64,000 nt of DNA from Actinophytocola sp044466355 (lineage in GTDB: Bacteria; Actinomycetota; Actinomycetes; Mycobacteriales; Pseudonocardiaceae): positions 1 to 64,000 of the forward strand of contig NZ_JBITMQ010000011.1 of NCBI RefSeq assembly GCF_044466355.1, read 5' to 3'. Of this stretch, positions 40,595-49,135 are shown piece after piece. A program made the position numbers and the translations under genes. The notes below the pieces were generated by a model that did no database searches, was not told where the DNA came from, and worked only from the letters and a program-made list of their open reading frames with translations. Within the stretch, counting starts at the first letter, position 1; every line of letters begins with the position of its first letter.

Positions 40595-41584
40595 ATGAGT
40601 GGACGGGTGTTGGTGACCGGGGCTTCCGGCTTCATCGCGCGGCATGTGGTCGCCGAGCTGCGGGGAGCCGGGTACCGGGTGCGGGGGACCGCGCGGCGGG
40701 ACGTCGACGGCGTGGACGAGCTGGCCCGGGCCGATCTCGGGGCCGACGCCGGGTGGGCCGAGGCCGTCGACGGGTGCGACTACGTGATGCACGTGGCCTC
40801 GCCGTTCCCGGTCGGGGTGCCGTCGTCGGAGGACGAGCTGGTGCGGCCTGCCGTGGACGGGACGTTGCGGGTGCTGCGGGCCGCGAAGGAGGCCGGCGTG
40901 CGGCGGGTCGTGGTGACGTCCTCGGTCGCCGCGATCGCCAGCGGGCACCGGGACACGGTGGTCCGCACCGAGTCCGACTGGTCCGACCTGGAGCGCAGCG
41001 CCGCGTACGCGAAGAGCAAGACGTTGGCCGAGCGGGCCGCTTGGGACTTCGCACAGGAGTCGGGGCTCGAGCTTGTGGTGGTCAACCCCGGGATGGTTCT
41101 CGGGCCGCTGTTGTCCTCTGGCGTCAGCACCTCCGTGGACGTCGTTCGGCGGTTGCTGGTCCGGGAGGTGCCCGGGTCGCCGAAGATGGGGTTCCCGGTG
41201 GTGGACGTGCGGGACGTGGCGATCGGTCACCGGCTTGCCATGGAGTCGTCGATCGCGGCCGGGCAGCGGTACGTCCTCGCCGGGGACTTCGTGTGGATGC
41301 GGGAGATCGCCGCCGTTCTCGCCGAGGCGTTCGGCCCGCGTGGCTACCGCGTGCCCACCGGGGTCATGCCCACCTGGCTGTTGCGGATCGTCTCGCGGTT
41401 CGACCCCTCTGTCCGCCAGGCCCTCGACTTCGTCGGACGGACCGAGTTCGTGAGTGCCGACAAGGCCCGGGGCGAGCTCGGCTGGACCATGCGGCCGGTG
41501 CGGGACACGATCGTCGACACCGCCGAGCGCCTCATCGAACTGGGACTGGCCCCGAACCCGTCGAAGAAGAAGGTGGCTGTCTAG
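40595..41584 (+). CDS. Extended SDR (dihydroflavonol-reductase-like)
   Basis: A 329-aa NAD(P)-dependent reductase: VLVTGASGFIARHVVAEL, DYVMHVASPFPVGVP, VVVTSSVAAI and the catalytic YAKSKTLAERAAWDF. It matches the DFR/aldehyde-reductase branch of extended SDRs. ATG 40595 is preferred over an in-frame upstream ATG inside the operator. The terminal TAG overlaps the stop of the convergent VOC gene. Substrate unknown; likely controlled by the divergent TetR protein. Confidence 0.86.
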   Translation: MSGRVLVTGASGFIARHVVAELRGAGYRVRGTARRDVDGVDELARADLGADAGWAEAVDGCDYVMHVASPFPVGVPSSEDELVRPAVDGTLRVLRAAKEAGVRRVVVTSSVAAIASGHRDTVVRTESDWSDLERSAAYAKSKTLAERAAWDFAQESGLELVVVNPGMVLGPLLSSGVSTSVDVVRRLLVREVPGSPKMGFPVVDVRDVAIGHRLAMESSIAAGQRYVLAGDFVWMREIAAVLAEAFGPRGYRVPTGVMPTWLLRIVSRFDPSVRQALDFVGRTEFVSADKARGELGWTMRPVRDTIVDTAERLIELGLAPNPSKKKVAV

Positions 41585-42018
41585 TCCAGGCAGAACTCGT
41601 TGCCTTCCGGGTCCTTCATGACGATGTGGCCCGCGCTCAGCGGTGGCGACGGTTCGTGGCGTTCGTGGCGGGTGGCGCCGAGGGCGACCAGGCGCTCGGC
41701 TTCCTTCTCCAGAGCCGCCATGCGTTCGTCGCCGCGCAGGCCGGGAGCGGCGCGAACATCCAGGTGCACGCGGTTCTTGGCGGTCTTTCCTTCCGGGACC
41801 TTCTGGAAGAACAGGCGCGGGCCGTTGCTCGTCGGGTCGACCAGGGCGGACGCGTCGTTGCGGTGTTCTTCCGGGATGCCCATGGCCGCCAGGGCCTCGT
41901 CCCATGTGGTGAAGCCCTGAGGTGGGGCCTGGAGTTCGTAGCCCATGACCTCGGCCCAGAAGGCCGACAACGCGGCCGGGTCGCCGCAGTCGACGGTGAT
42001 CTGTACTTCGCGGGGCAT
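41581..42018 (-). CDS. VOC (glyoxalase-like) protein
   Basis: A 145-aa single VOC-domain protein: MPREVQITVDCGDPAALSAF, NRVHLDVRA with the metal-position histidine and IVMKDPEGNEFCLD at the C-terminus. This subtype (glyoxalase-like domain, Glyoxalase_6) is common in actinobacteria as a stand-alone protein with no known substrate. It follows a DinB gene on the same strand (one base apart) and converges on the SDR gene, sharing the CTAG stop overlap. Confidence 0.84.
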   Translation of the reverse strand: MPREVQITVDCGDPAALSAFWAEVMGYELQAPPQGFTTWDEALAAMGIPEEHRNDASALVDPTSNGPRLFFQKVPEGKTAKNRVHLDVRAAPGLRGDERMAALEKEAERLVALGATRHERHEPSPPLSAGHIVMKDPEGNEFCLD

Positions 42019-42019
42019 G

Positions 42020-42580
42020 TCAGGTGGTCTTCCTGGTGTGGGCGTAGAGGTCGCGCAGCAGGCACACCTCTGACAGGTGGTGGATCGTCTCGCGGTTGAT
42101 GTGGAGGATCAGGGCGGCCAGCGGGTGGTCGGCGTACCGGCCTTCCGCCTCGCCGCACGGGCGGGCCAGCTCATCCTCGCCCAGCGACTCGACGCCCGCC
42201 AGCCAGGTTTCGTACTCCTCGTCCAGCTGGGCGAGGGCCTCCTCGGCAGTCGCGGCGTAGGCGAACGAGTCGTAGTCCGTCGGTTTCCCGCCGAAGTGGG
42301 ACGCGCTGCGCATCGCCAGCACGCCGACGATCACGTGGCCCAGGCGCCAGGCGATCGTCGTGAACGGAGGTGGGACCGGCTCCGGGAACGCGAAGTCGAT
42401 GGTCATCTCGCCGGAACCGGCCTGCACCGGGGCTGTGCCCGTGCCGCGGGGGCGGACGCTCCAGCTGTTCGGCGCCGGTTCCCAGAAGTACTCGTCGTCG
42501 GTCATGCCGTCGAGACGGGGACGCAGCTGGTGCGTCCAGTGCCAGGAGAGCTGCTCGCGCAACAGCGGGTTCCAGTTCAT
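42020..42580 (-). CDS. DinB-superfamily protein
   Basis: A 186-aa four-helix-bundle protein of the DinB/MDMPI group: MNWNPLLREQLSWHWTHQLR, WRLGHVIVGVLAMR (first metal histidine) and ALILHINRETIHHLSEVCLL with the closing His cluster. Members are thiol transferases using mycothiol or bacillithiol, or have unknown roles. Divergent from a WYL regulator (53 bp), which may control it and the VOC gene downstream. Confidence 0.83.
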   Translation of the reverse strand: MNWNPLLREQLSWHWTHQLRPRLDGMTDDEYFWEPAPNSWSVRPRGTGTAPVQAGSGEMTIDFAFPEPVPPPFTTIAWRLGHVIVGVLAMRSASHFGGKPTDYDSFAYAATAEEALAQLDEEYETWLAGVESLGEDELARPCGEAEGRYADHPLAALILHINRETIHHLSEVCLLRDLYAHTRKTT

Positions 42581-42633
42581 GGCCGAACCCTGTCACGGAT
42601 AGCGGACAGCTACGTTCCGCGATTCGTGCGACG

Positions 42634-43596
42634 ATGACGTCCGTGACCGTCGAGGGGACTACCGAGCGGGTGCTGCGGCTCCTCGCGCTGCTGCAGCGGC
42701 GGCCGTCGTGGACCGCGGGAGAACTCGCCGCCGAGCTGGGGGTCACCGACCGGTCGGTGCGGCGGGACGTGGAGCGGTTGCGGGCGCTCGGGTACCCGGT
42801 GCACGCCACGGCCGGGGTCGGCGGTGGCTACCAGCTCGGGGCCGGGACGCGGTTGCCGCCGCTGCTTCTCGACGACGAGGAGGCCATCGCCACCGCGGTC
42901 TCCCTGCGGATGGCGTCCGGCGGGACGGTCGCCGGAGCCGGGGAGGCGGCGTTGCGGGCGCTCGCGAAGCTCGACCAGGTGATGCCGCCGCGGTTGCGTG
43001 CCGAGGTGCGGGCGGTGCACGGCGCCACCGAGACGCTCGTCGGACCCGGCGTGGAGATCGACGCGGAGTTGCTCGTGACGCTGGCGCGGGCCTGCCGGGA
43101 CGCGGTGCGGGTGCGGTTCACCTACACCGGGCGCGACGGCGCCCCCGGTGAGCGGACGGTCGAGCCGGTGCGGATGGTCGCCACCGGGCGGCGCTGGTAC
43201 CTGATGGCCTGGGACGTCGAGCGCGCCGACTGGCGGACGTTCCGGCTCGACCGGATGCGGGACGCGGCCGCCACCACCTGGCGTTTCCGGGCGCGGGAGC
43301 ACCCGGACCCGGTCGCGTACGTGCAGCGTGCCGTCACCGAGGCGCCGTACCGGCACGTCGCCCGGATCCGGCTGCGTGCCCCGGTCGAACGGGTCCGGGA
43401 GCTGGTGCCGCCGCAGGTCGGGCGCGTCGAGGACGACCGCGACGGCTGGTGCGTGCTCGTCACGGGTGGCGTGGAGCTGGACTTGATCGCGATGCACGTG
43501 GCCCGGCTGGGCTTCGAGGCCCGGGTGCTGGCACCACCCGAGCTGCGGGAGGCCGCCGCTCGTCTCGCCCGCCGGATGGCCGAGCTCAGTCGATGA
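42634..43596 (+). CDS. WYL-domain HTH transcriptional regulator
   Basis: A 320-aa regulator with an N-terminal DeoR-like winged helix (TAGELAAELGVTDRSVRRDV), a central WYL domain (ERTVEPVRMVATGRRWYLMA) and a C-terminal WCX domain (VELDLIAMHVARLGFEARVL). WYL proteins respond to nucleic-acid or small-molecule ligands. Divergent from the DinB-VOC pair. The stop overlaps the convergent hypothetical gene by 11 bp. Confidence 0.88.
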   Translation: MTSVTVEGTTERVLRLLALLQRRPSWTAGELAAELGVTDRSVRRDVERLRALGYPVHATAGVGGGYQLGAGTRLPPLLLDDEEAIATAVSLRMASGGTVAGAGEAALRALAKLDQVMPPRLRAEVRAVHGATETLVGPGVEIDAELLVTLARACRDAVRVRFTYTGRDGAPGERTVEPVRMVATGRRWYLMAWDVERADWRTFRLDRMRDAAATTWRFRAREHPDPVAYVQRAVTEAPYRHVARIRLRAPVERVRELVPPQVGRVEDDRDGWCVLVTGGVELDLIAMHVARLGFEARVLAPPELREAAARLARRMAELSR

Positions 43597-43918
43597 CGTC
43601 GGCGCCGTCCAAGGCGGCGTCCATGGCGATGCCCGCGAACTCCACCGGCAGCGCCACGAGCACCGCGTCGCCCTCCGGCCTGCCGCGTTCCTTGATGGTG
43701 AGGCCGATCAGCGCCAGCATGCCCGCGAGGTGGCGGGTGCACCGGTCGGCGAGAGGTTCGGGGTCGACCAGCGGCACGACGTCGTCGCGTTCCCACGCCT
43801 CCACCGCACGCCGCGCCAGCTCGGTGGGCAGCCGGACCACCACGGGCGGCAGGTCCGCCTTCCGCAGGAGCTCGCCCAGCTCGGCGAGGGTCGCCGCCTC
43901 GGTCGCTCGTGTGTCCAT
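43586..43918 (-). CDS. Hypothetical protein
   Basis: A 110-aa protein (MDTRATEAATLAELGELLRK) I do not recognise. It is predicted alpha-helical, with a LPPVVVRLPTELARRAVEAW middle and a hydrophobic C-terminus (DAVLVALPVEFAGIAMDAAL). No signal peptide or metal motif. The longer upstream open frame is not supported. It converges on the WYL gene with an 11-bp overlap. Confidence 0.55.
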   Translation of the reverse strand: MDTRATEAATLAELGELLRKADLPPVVVRLPTELARRAVEAWERDDVVPLVDPEPLADRCTRHLAGMLALIGLTIKERGRPEGDAVLVALPVEFAGIAMDAALDGADVID

Positions 43919-44053
43919 GACCTCAGGATCCCGGGCGCGGCAGGTCCGCGCATCCGGGAACGCGCCGCCCCTGGACGCGCGGGCACCGCAGCACGTCGTC
44001 GCGCGCATGTCGCCGATTGACTTCATGTCGACTTCAAGTCGCAGCATGGGGCC

Positions 44054-44740
44054 ATGTCCACACTGCGTGATCTGCTCGACGCCTTCGACGAGCTGCCCCA
44101 GGCCACCGAACTGCGTGCCCGTTCCTACCACGACCTCGGCGAGGTGGTCGTCGACGTCGGCTGCGGCGGCGGGCGCGCGGTCGGCGAGCTGGCCCGGCTC
44201 GGCGCCCGGGCGATCGGGGTCGACCGGGACCCGGAGATGGTCGCGGCCGCCGCGGCGCGCTGGCCCGCCGGCGAGTTCCACGTCGGCGACGTCACCGCGC
44301 TGCCGCTCCCCGACGCGTCGGTCACCGGCTACCGCGCGGACAAGGTCCTCCACGTCGTCGAGGACCCGGCCCCGGCGCTCGCCGAGGCCCGGCGCGTGCT
44401 GCGGCCCGGTGGGCGGGTCGTGCTCACCGGGCAGGACTGGGACGCGATCGTCGTCGACTCCGCCGACCCGGACCGCACCCGTGCGCTCGTGCACGCCCGC
44501 GCCGACACCATGCCGAACCCGCGTGCGGCACGCCAGTACCGCAACCTGTTGCTGGACAACGGGTTCACGGACGTCACCGTGGAGGGACACATGAGCGTGT
44601 TCACCGATGCCCTCGCGCTGCCGATGCTGGCGGGCATGGACGACGACCGGTGGTTCGACGAACAGGCCGACCGTGCCGCACACGACCGGCTCCTGGTCGC
44701 CGTTCCCGTGTTACTAGCCGCTGGGACTCGCGGCGATTGA
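44054..44740 (+). CDS. Class I SAM-dependent methyltransferase
   Basis: A 228-aa methyltransferase: motif I VVVDVGCGGGRAVGELARLG (about residue 33), GVDRDPEMVAAAAARW, GDVTALPLPDASVTGYRADK and VLRPGGRVVLTGQDW. It fits the UbiE/arsenite-type group of small-molecule methyltransferases. Just upstream is GACTTCATGTCGACTTCAAGTC (split arms at 44019-44040), a palindrome-like candidate operator. A strong stem-loop follows the gene. Substrate unknown. Confidence 0.83.
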   Translation: MSTLRDLLDAFDELPQATELRARSYHDLGEVVVDVGCGGGRAVGELARLGARAIGVDRDPEMVAAAAARWPAGEFHVGDVTALPLPDASVTGYRADKVLHVVEDPAPALAEARRVLRPGGRVVLTGQDWDAIVVDSADPDRTRALVHARADTMPNPRAARQYRNLLLDNGFTDVTVEGHMSVFTDALALPMLAGMDDDRWFDEQADRAAHDRLLVAVPVLLAAGTRGD

Positions 44741-44817
44741 GTGCCGGTCAAGGCGCGTTGCCCCCGCGGTTTCCGTTTCCCACCATGGGATGCGGGTGGT
44801 GCGTCCCCGCAGAGCCG

Positions 44818-44859
44818 CTGGCCGGCAGCGGCGCTCACGACAGCCACGCTGCCGGCCAG
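44818..44859 (+). terminator. 13-bp perfect stem-loop after methyltransferase gene
   Basis: CTGGCCGGCAGCG (44818-44830) pairs with CGCTGCCGGCCAG (44847-44859) around a 16-base loop. It separates the methyltransferase gene from the secreted nuclease-family gene and probably terminates transcription, though no T run follows. Confidence 0.65.
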
Positions 44860-44962
44860 TTACCAGTGGGCAAGTTCTTTCCAGAAGATGACGGCTCGCG
44901 TAACTCGCCACCCCGGGCAGCGTGCGGATGGTCCGATTTCCTTCCCTACCAAGGAGGAAACC

Positions 44963-45772
44963 ATGGGAACCATCAGAAGCGGGGCTCTCGTCCTGGCGCT
45001 GCTGGCGCCGCTCGCCGTCGTCACGACTCCCGGCGCATCGGCGGCCGAGGCGGCGACCACGCACACGATCAAGGTCGTCACCTACAACGTCGGGAACGCG
45101 GGCGGCCTCCGGGGCGACCTCGTCGACCTCATCCGGGCCGAGCGGCCCGCGGTCATCGGACTGCAGGAGGTCGCCGACCGCGAGACCGCCGTGAAGGAGG
45201 CCGCGGCCGCGACCGGGTACGTCGCGATCTACGAGTCGGATCGCAAGGCGGTCAAGCACAACGCCATCCTCGTGCGCGGTGACATGACTGTCGCCGCCCA
45301 CGGCGCCCGCGAGATCTCGCCCGAGACCAGGGTGCACCCCGCGACCCCCGGCACCGGACCGGAGACACCCGACAGCTGCGGCTGCCTCGTGCCCCCGAAG
45401 TACGTCAACTGGGTCCGTGTGCGCGGCGGCGGCCACGTGTGGGTCGTCGGCGTCGTGCACCTCACCCCGTCCGCCCAGCGGTACGACCTCAACCGCGAAC
45501 TGCACAACAAGCAGGTCCGCAACAGCGCGGAGTGGTTCGCGACGCGCGCGGCCGAACCGGTCATCATGGGTGACTTCAACGCCCAGCCGGGTTCGAACCT
45601 GATGGACGGGCTGCGGCGGGTGGCCAGGCCGTTCAGCGCCCCGAGCTTCGGCGACGCGCGTATCGACCACGTGTGGACCAAGAAGGACGCGACCGGATCG
45701 CGGGTCGCCGCCCTGTCCGGCTACGGCAGCGACCACCGCCCGGTCCGCGTCCGCGTGACGGTGCCCCGATGA
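44963..45772 (+). CDS. Secreted endonuclease/exonuclease/phosphatase-family protein
   Basis: A 269-aa protein with a signal peptide (MGTIRSGALVLALLAPLAVV, cleavage near ASA-AEA). EEP-fold motifs: VVTYNVGNAGG, GLQEVADRE, HLTPSAQRY, VIMGDFNAQPGS and YGSDHRPVRV. AAGGAGGAAA before ATG 44963 decides the start. The family includes extracellular DNases and phosphodiesterases with Mg. The next gene, a secreted glycosidase-like protein, overlaps its stop. Confidence 0.88.
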   Translation: MGTIRSGALVLALLAPLAVVTTPGASAAEAATTHTIKVVTYNVGNAGGLRGDLVDLIRAERPAVIGLQEVADRETAVKEAAAATGYVAIYESDRKAVKHNAILVRGDMTVAAHGAREISPETRVHPATPGTGPETPDSCGCLVPPKYVNWVRVRGGGHVWVVGVVHLTPSAQRYDLNRELHNKQVRNSAEWFATRAAEPVIMGDFNAQPGSNLMDGLRRVARPFSAPSFGDARIDHVWTKKDATGSRVAALSGYGSDHRPVRVRVTVPR

Positions 45773-46926
45773 GCGGCAGACTTCGTCGCGCCATCGCGGC
45801 GACCGCGGTCGCCGTCGCGTGCGGTGCGGGCCTGCTGACCGCGGTGCCCAGCGCGGCAGGCGCGACCGGACCACGTGACGAGTCACTGGACTTCCGGTTC
45901 CCCGCCGCGGATCCGATGCGTGTGCCGGGCACGAACACCTTCGTCGCGTTCGGCGCCAGCATGCGCGGCAACAAGCTGCCGTACACGAGGTTCGCGTTCT
46001 CCGGCGGCACCTTCCAGCGCCGCGGCGCTGTCGACGGCGACGCCTGGAGCGACGTCCGGTTCCCCGACGGCTACTGGGCCAGGCCGAGTTCACCGCTGTG
46101 GACGCCTGCGATGTATCCGCGCCGGGAGGACGGCCGGATCGTCTACTACCTGTTCTACAGCGCGGCGGTGCCCGGCCCCGAACCCGCGGGCCAGGCCAAG
46201 CACTGCATCGGCTACGCCACCTCGCTGCGCTACACGGGCGGGTTCGTCGCCAACGCCCATCCGCTGTTCTGTCCCGAGCGCGGGTGGGCGATCGACGGCG
46301 ACATCAGCAGGAGGCGGGACGGCGTCTTCCTGACGTTGCGCAACGGTGCGTGGACCCGGAACCGGGTCACCGCGCTGGGGGCCGCCAGGCTGGAGTTCGA
46401 CCGGCCCCGCCACGTGCGGCGGCTGGGGGAGAGCGACGTGAAGAAGCTCATCGACAACGCCGACCTGGAGTGGACCCACCACCAGAGTCCGCCGGACGAC
46501 GTGCTCACGATCGAGAACCCGAACGCCGTCCGCATCGGTGGCGAGTGGTACCTGTTCTACTCAGGGAACAACTGGTACGCGAACCGGTACGCCACGGGTG
46601 TCGCCTACTGCGGGACCGCCCTGATCGACAACCGGTGCACACCCATGTACGAGCAGCGGGCGTACTTCTCCTACCGGCCCGACCCGGACGGCGAGCCGCG
46701 GTTCCGGCCGGGGCTGCCGGACAGGTTCCGCAAGAAGGGCCTGCCGGGCAACAAGCGGGGACCCGGCGCGTTCAACGCGTTCCAGGCGCCTGACGGCTCG
46801 TGGTGGGCGACGTGGAACTACATCACCGACGCCAGCCCGCTCGACGATCCGGCGCGACGGAGCAGGCTCGGGCGGTTGACCGTGACGGGCAGCGGACCCA
46901 CCGCCGAGTTCAGCGTGACCTGGTAG
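45769..46926 (+). CDS. Secreted five-bladed-propeller glycosidase-like protein
   Basis: A 385-aa exported protein (signal MSGRLRRAIAATAVAVACGA, cleavage near AAGA-TGP). Its repeats with YWARPSSPLWTPAMYPR, YYLFYSAAVP, DGDISRRRDGVFLTLRNGAW and EWYLFYSGNNWY resemble the blades of GH43-type arabinanases/xylosidases, with acidic residues in equivalent positions. The exact family cannot be assigned by eye. Translationally coupled to the secreted EEP protein, suggesting joint action outside the cell. Confidence 0.72.
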   Translation: MSGRLRRAIAATAVAVACGAGLLTAVPSAAGATGPRDESLDFRFPAADPMRVPGTNTFVAFGASMRGNKLPYTRFAFSGGTFQRRGAVDGDAWSDVRFPDGYWARPSSPLWTPAMYPRREDGRIVYYLFYSAAVPGPEPAGQAKHCIGYATSLRYTGGFVANAHPLFCPERGWAIDGDISRRRDGVFLTLRNGAWTRNRVTALGAARLEFDRPRHVRRLGESDVKKLIDNADLEWTHHQSPPDDVLTIENPNAVRIGGEWYLFYSGNNWYANRYATGVAYCGTALIDNRCTPMYEQRAYFSYRPDPDGEPRFRPGLPDRFRKKGLPGNKRGPGAFNAFQAPDGSWWATWNYITDASPLDDPARRSRLGRLTVTGSGPTAEFSVTW

Positions 46927-47023
46927 GTCGCGGCGGCGGGCACGGTCGCCGTGCCCGCCGCCGCTTCGTGACGGACGACGCCTTGCGCGTGGCACCGGCC
47001 ATCGGCGAAGCTCCGGGGTGGCC

Positions 47024-49135
47024 ATGCGCACGCTGATCATCGACAACTACGACTCGTTCACGTACAACCTGGCACACCAGGTCGCTGCGGTGACGGGTGT
47101 GGCGCCGACGGTCGTGCGCAACGACGAGCCGGTCGACCTGGACGCGTTCTCCCACGTGATCCTCTCGCCGGGACCGGGGCGTCCGGAGCGGGCCGCCGAC
47201 TTCGGCGTCTGCGCTGAGGTCATCCGCACCACGCACCTGCCGCTGCTCGGGGTGTGCCTCGGCCACCAGGGCATCTGCCACGTGCACGGGGGTGCGGTGG
47301 GGCCCGCGCCCCGGGTCCGCCACGGTGAGACGTCGGCGATCCACCACGGCGGCACGGGGTTGTTCTCCGGGTTGCCGTCCCCGTTCACCGCGGTCCGGTA
47401 CCACTCGCTGGCGGTCACGCGGCTGCCCGACGTGCTCGAACCCGTCGCCACCAGCGACGACGGGGTGCTGATGGCGGTGCGGCACCGGACGCGGCCGCAG
47501 TGGGGCGTCCAGTTCCACCCGGAGTCGATCCGCACGGCGCACGGGCACCGGCTCATCGCGAACTTCCTGGACCAGCCCCGGCAGCGGCCGTCCGTGACCG
47601 TCCACGCCCGTCGCCCCGCGCCGGTGGTCCGGCACCGGCGGGTGCGGACGGCGGCGAGCGCGGAGACGGTCTTCGACACCCTCTATGCGCGGGCCGACTT
47701 CGCCTTCTGGCTCGACAGCGCCGACGAGGGCGCGGCGGGTGGCCGGTTCTCGATCCTCGGCGACGCGAGCGGGCCGCTGGCGAGGGTCGTCACGGCGGAC
47801 GTCACGGCGGGGACGGTCACGGTGCGCCGGGCGGACCGCGCGGACGAGGTCGTGCGGAGCGGGTTCCTCGACTGGCTGGCGGCGGACCTGGCTCGTCGGC
47901 CGGTCACACCGCCGGACCTGCCGTTCGACTTCGCGCTGGGGTGGGTGGGTTACCTCGGGTACGAGCTGAAGGCCGAGTGCGGCGCTCGTGCCGAGCACCG
48001 GTCACCGCACCCGGACGCGGCCATGATCTTCGCCGACCGCGCGATCGTCGTCGACCACGCGACGGACGAGGTGCACCTGCTGACCCTGACCGACGACGAC
48101 TGGCTCGACGACACCGAGCGCCTGCTGGCGGGCCTGCAAGATCAACTCGCCCCCCAGGACAGAACCGAAACCCCCACCCATTCCCGGGGGCGTCCCGCCG
48201 TGCCAGTCTACCAGGGGGGACCGGCGGGGGGCCCGAAGTCGATCTTGCCTGTGGACAACTCGGTGGGCTGTGGACAAGTCGCCGAACTCGGGACCTTGCG
48301 CGCACGGCACGACCGGGCCGAGTACCTGGATCTCATCGCCGCCTGCCAGGACGAGATCGTCGCGGGCGAGACCTACGAGGTGTGCCTCACCAACGAGCTC
48401 ACCGCCGACGGCAAGCTCGACCCCTGGCCCGCCTACCGGCGCCTGCGCAGGGCCAACCCCGAGCCGTTCAGCGCGCTGCTGCGGTTCGGTGAGCTGAGCG
48501 TGCTCTCCGTGTCACCCGAACGGTTCCTGCGGGTCACACCGGACGGCGTCGCGGTCTCCCAGCCCATCAAGGGCACCCGGCCGCGCGGCGCCACCCCGGC
48601 CGAGGACGACGCCCTGCGCGACGGCCTGGCCACCGCCGCGAAGGACCGCGCCGAGAACCTGATGATCGTCGACCTCGTGCGCAACGACCTCGGCAGCGTC
48701 GCCACCCTCGACGGGGTGACCGTCGAGCGGTTGTTCGCCGTCGAGACGCACCCGACCGTGCACCAGCTGGTCAGCACCGTCCGCGCCACGCTCGCGCCCG
48801 GCCGCACGGCCGTCGACGTGGTGCGCGCGGCCTTCCCCGGCGGGTCCATGACCGGCGCGCCGAAGCTGCGCACGATGGCGATCATCGACCGGCTCGAGGG
48901 CGGTCCCCGTGGCGTGTACTCCGGCGCGCTCGGCTGGTTCTCGCTGTCCGGCGCCGCCGACCTCGGCATGGTCATCCGCACGCTCGTCGCCTCCGCCGAC
49001 CGCGTGTCCTACGGTGTCGGCGGGGCGATCATCGCGTTGTCCACTCCGGACGACGAGGTGGCGGAGACCGTCGTGAAGGCCGCGCCGCTGCTGCGCCTGA
49101 TCGGCCAGGAATTCCCAGGGGAAGGGACGCGATGA
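47024..49135 (+). CDS. pabAB: Aminodeoxychorismate synthase, PabA-PabB fusion
   Basis: A 703-aa bifunctional enzyme for para-aminobenzoate synthesis. Residues 1-190 are the glutaminase (nucleophile Cys78 in LLGVCLGHQG; QFHPESI). Residues about 215-370 are the PabB N-domain; about 420-703 the chorismate-binding domain (IVAGETYEVCLTNE, PIKGTRPRGATPAEDDALR, FPGGSMTGAPKLRTM). Residues 376-419 are encoded by a dispersed 130-bp repeat, read in frame as TETPTHSRGRPAVPVYQG and following. The catalytic motifs look intact, so it is probably functional. Such fusions occur in folate and p-aminobenzoate antibiotic pathways. Confidence 0.92.
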   Translation: MRTLIIDNYDSFTYNLAHQVAAVTGVAPTVVRNDEPVDLDAFSHVILSPGPGRPERAADFGVCAEVIRTTHLPLLGVCLGHQGICHVHGGAVGPAPRVRHGETSAIHHGGTGLFSGLPSPFTAVRYHSLAVTRLPDVLEPVATSDDGVLMAVRHRTRPQWGVQFHPESIRTAHGHRLIANFLDQPRQRPSVTVHARRPAPVVRHRRVRTAASAETVFDTLYARADFAFWLDSADEGAAGGRFSILGDASGPLARVVTADVTAGTVTVRRADRADEVVRSGFLDWLAADLARRPVTPPDLPFDFALGWVGYLGYELKAECGARAEHRSPHPDAAMIFADRAIVVDHATDEVHLLTLTDDDWLDDTERLLAGLQDQLAPQDRTETPTHSRGRPAVPVYQGGPAGGPKSILPVDNSVGCGQVAELGTLRARHDRAEYLDLIAACQDEIVAGETYEVCLTNELTADGKLDPWPAYRRLRRANPEPFSALLRFGELSVLSVSPERFLRVTPDGVAVSQPIKGTRPRGATPAEDDALRDGLATAAKDRAENLMIVDLVRNDLGSVATLDGVTVERLFAVETHPTVHQLVSTVRATLAPGRTAVDVVRAAFPGGSMTGAPKLRTMAIIDRLEGGPRGVYSGALGWFSLSGAADLGMVIRTLVASADRVSYGVGGAIIALSTPDDEVAETVVKAAPLLRLIGQEFPGEGTR
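48151..48280 (+). repeat. Dispersed 130-bp repeat, copy C, inside pabAB
   Basis: Same blocks and order as copy B: CCCCCAGGAC (48151-48160), CCCCCACCCATTCCCGGGGG, TGCCAGTCTACC, GTCGATCTTG, and TGTGGACAA at 48250-48258 and 48269-48277. It sits between the two PabB subdomains and keeps the reading frame. Confidence 0.8.
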
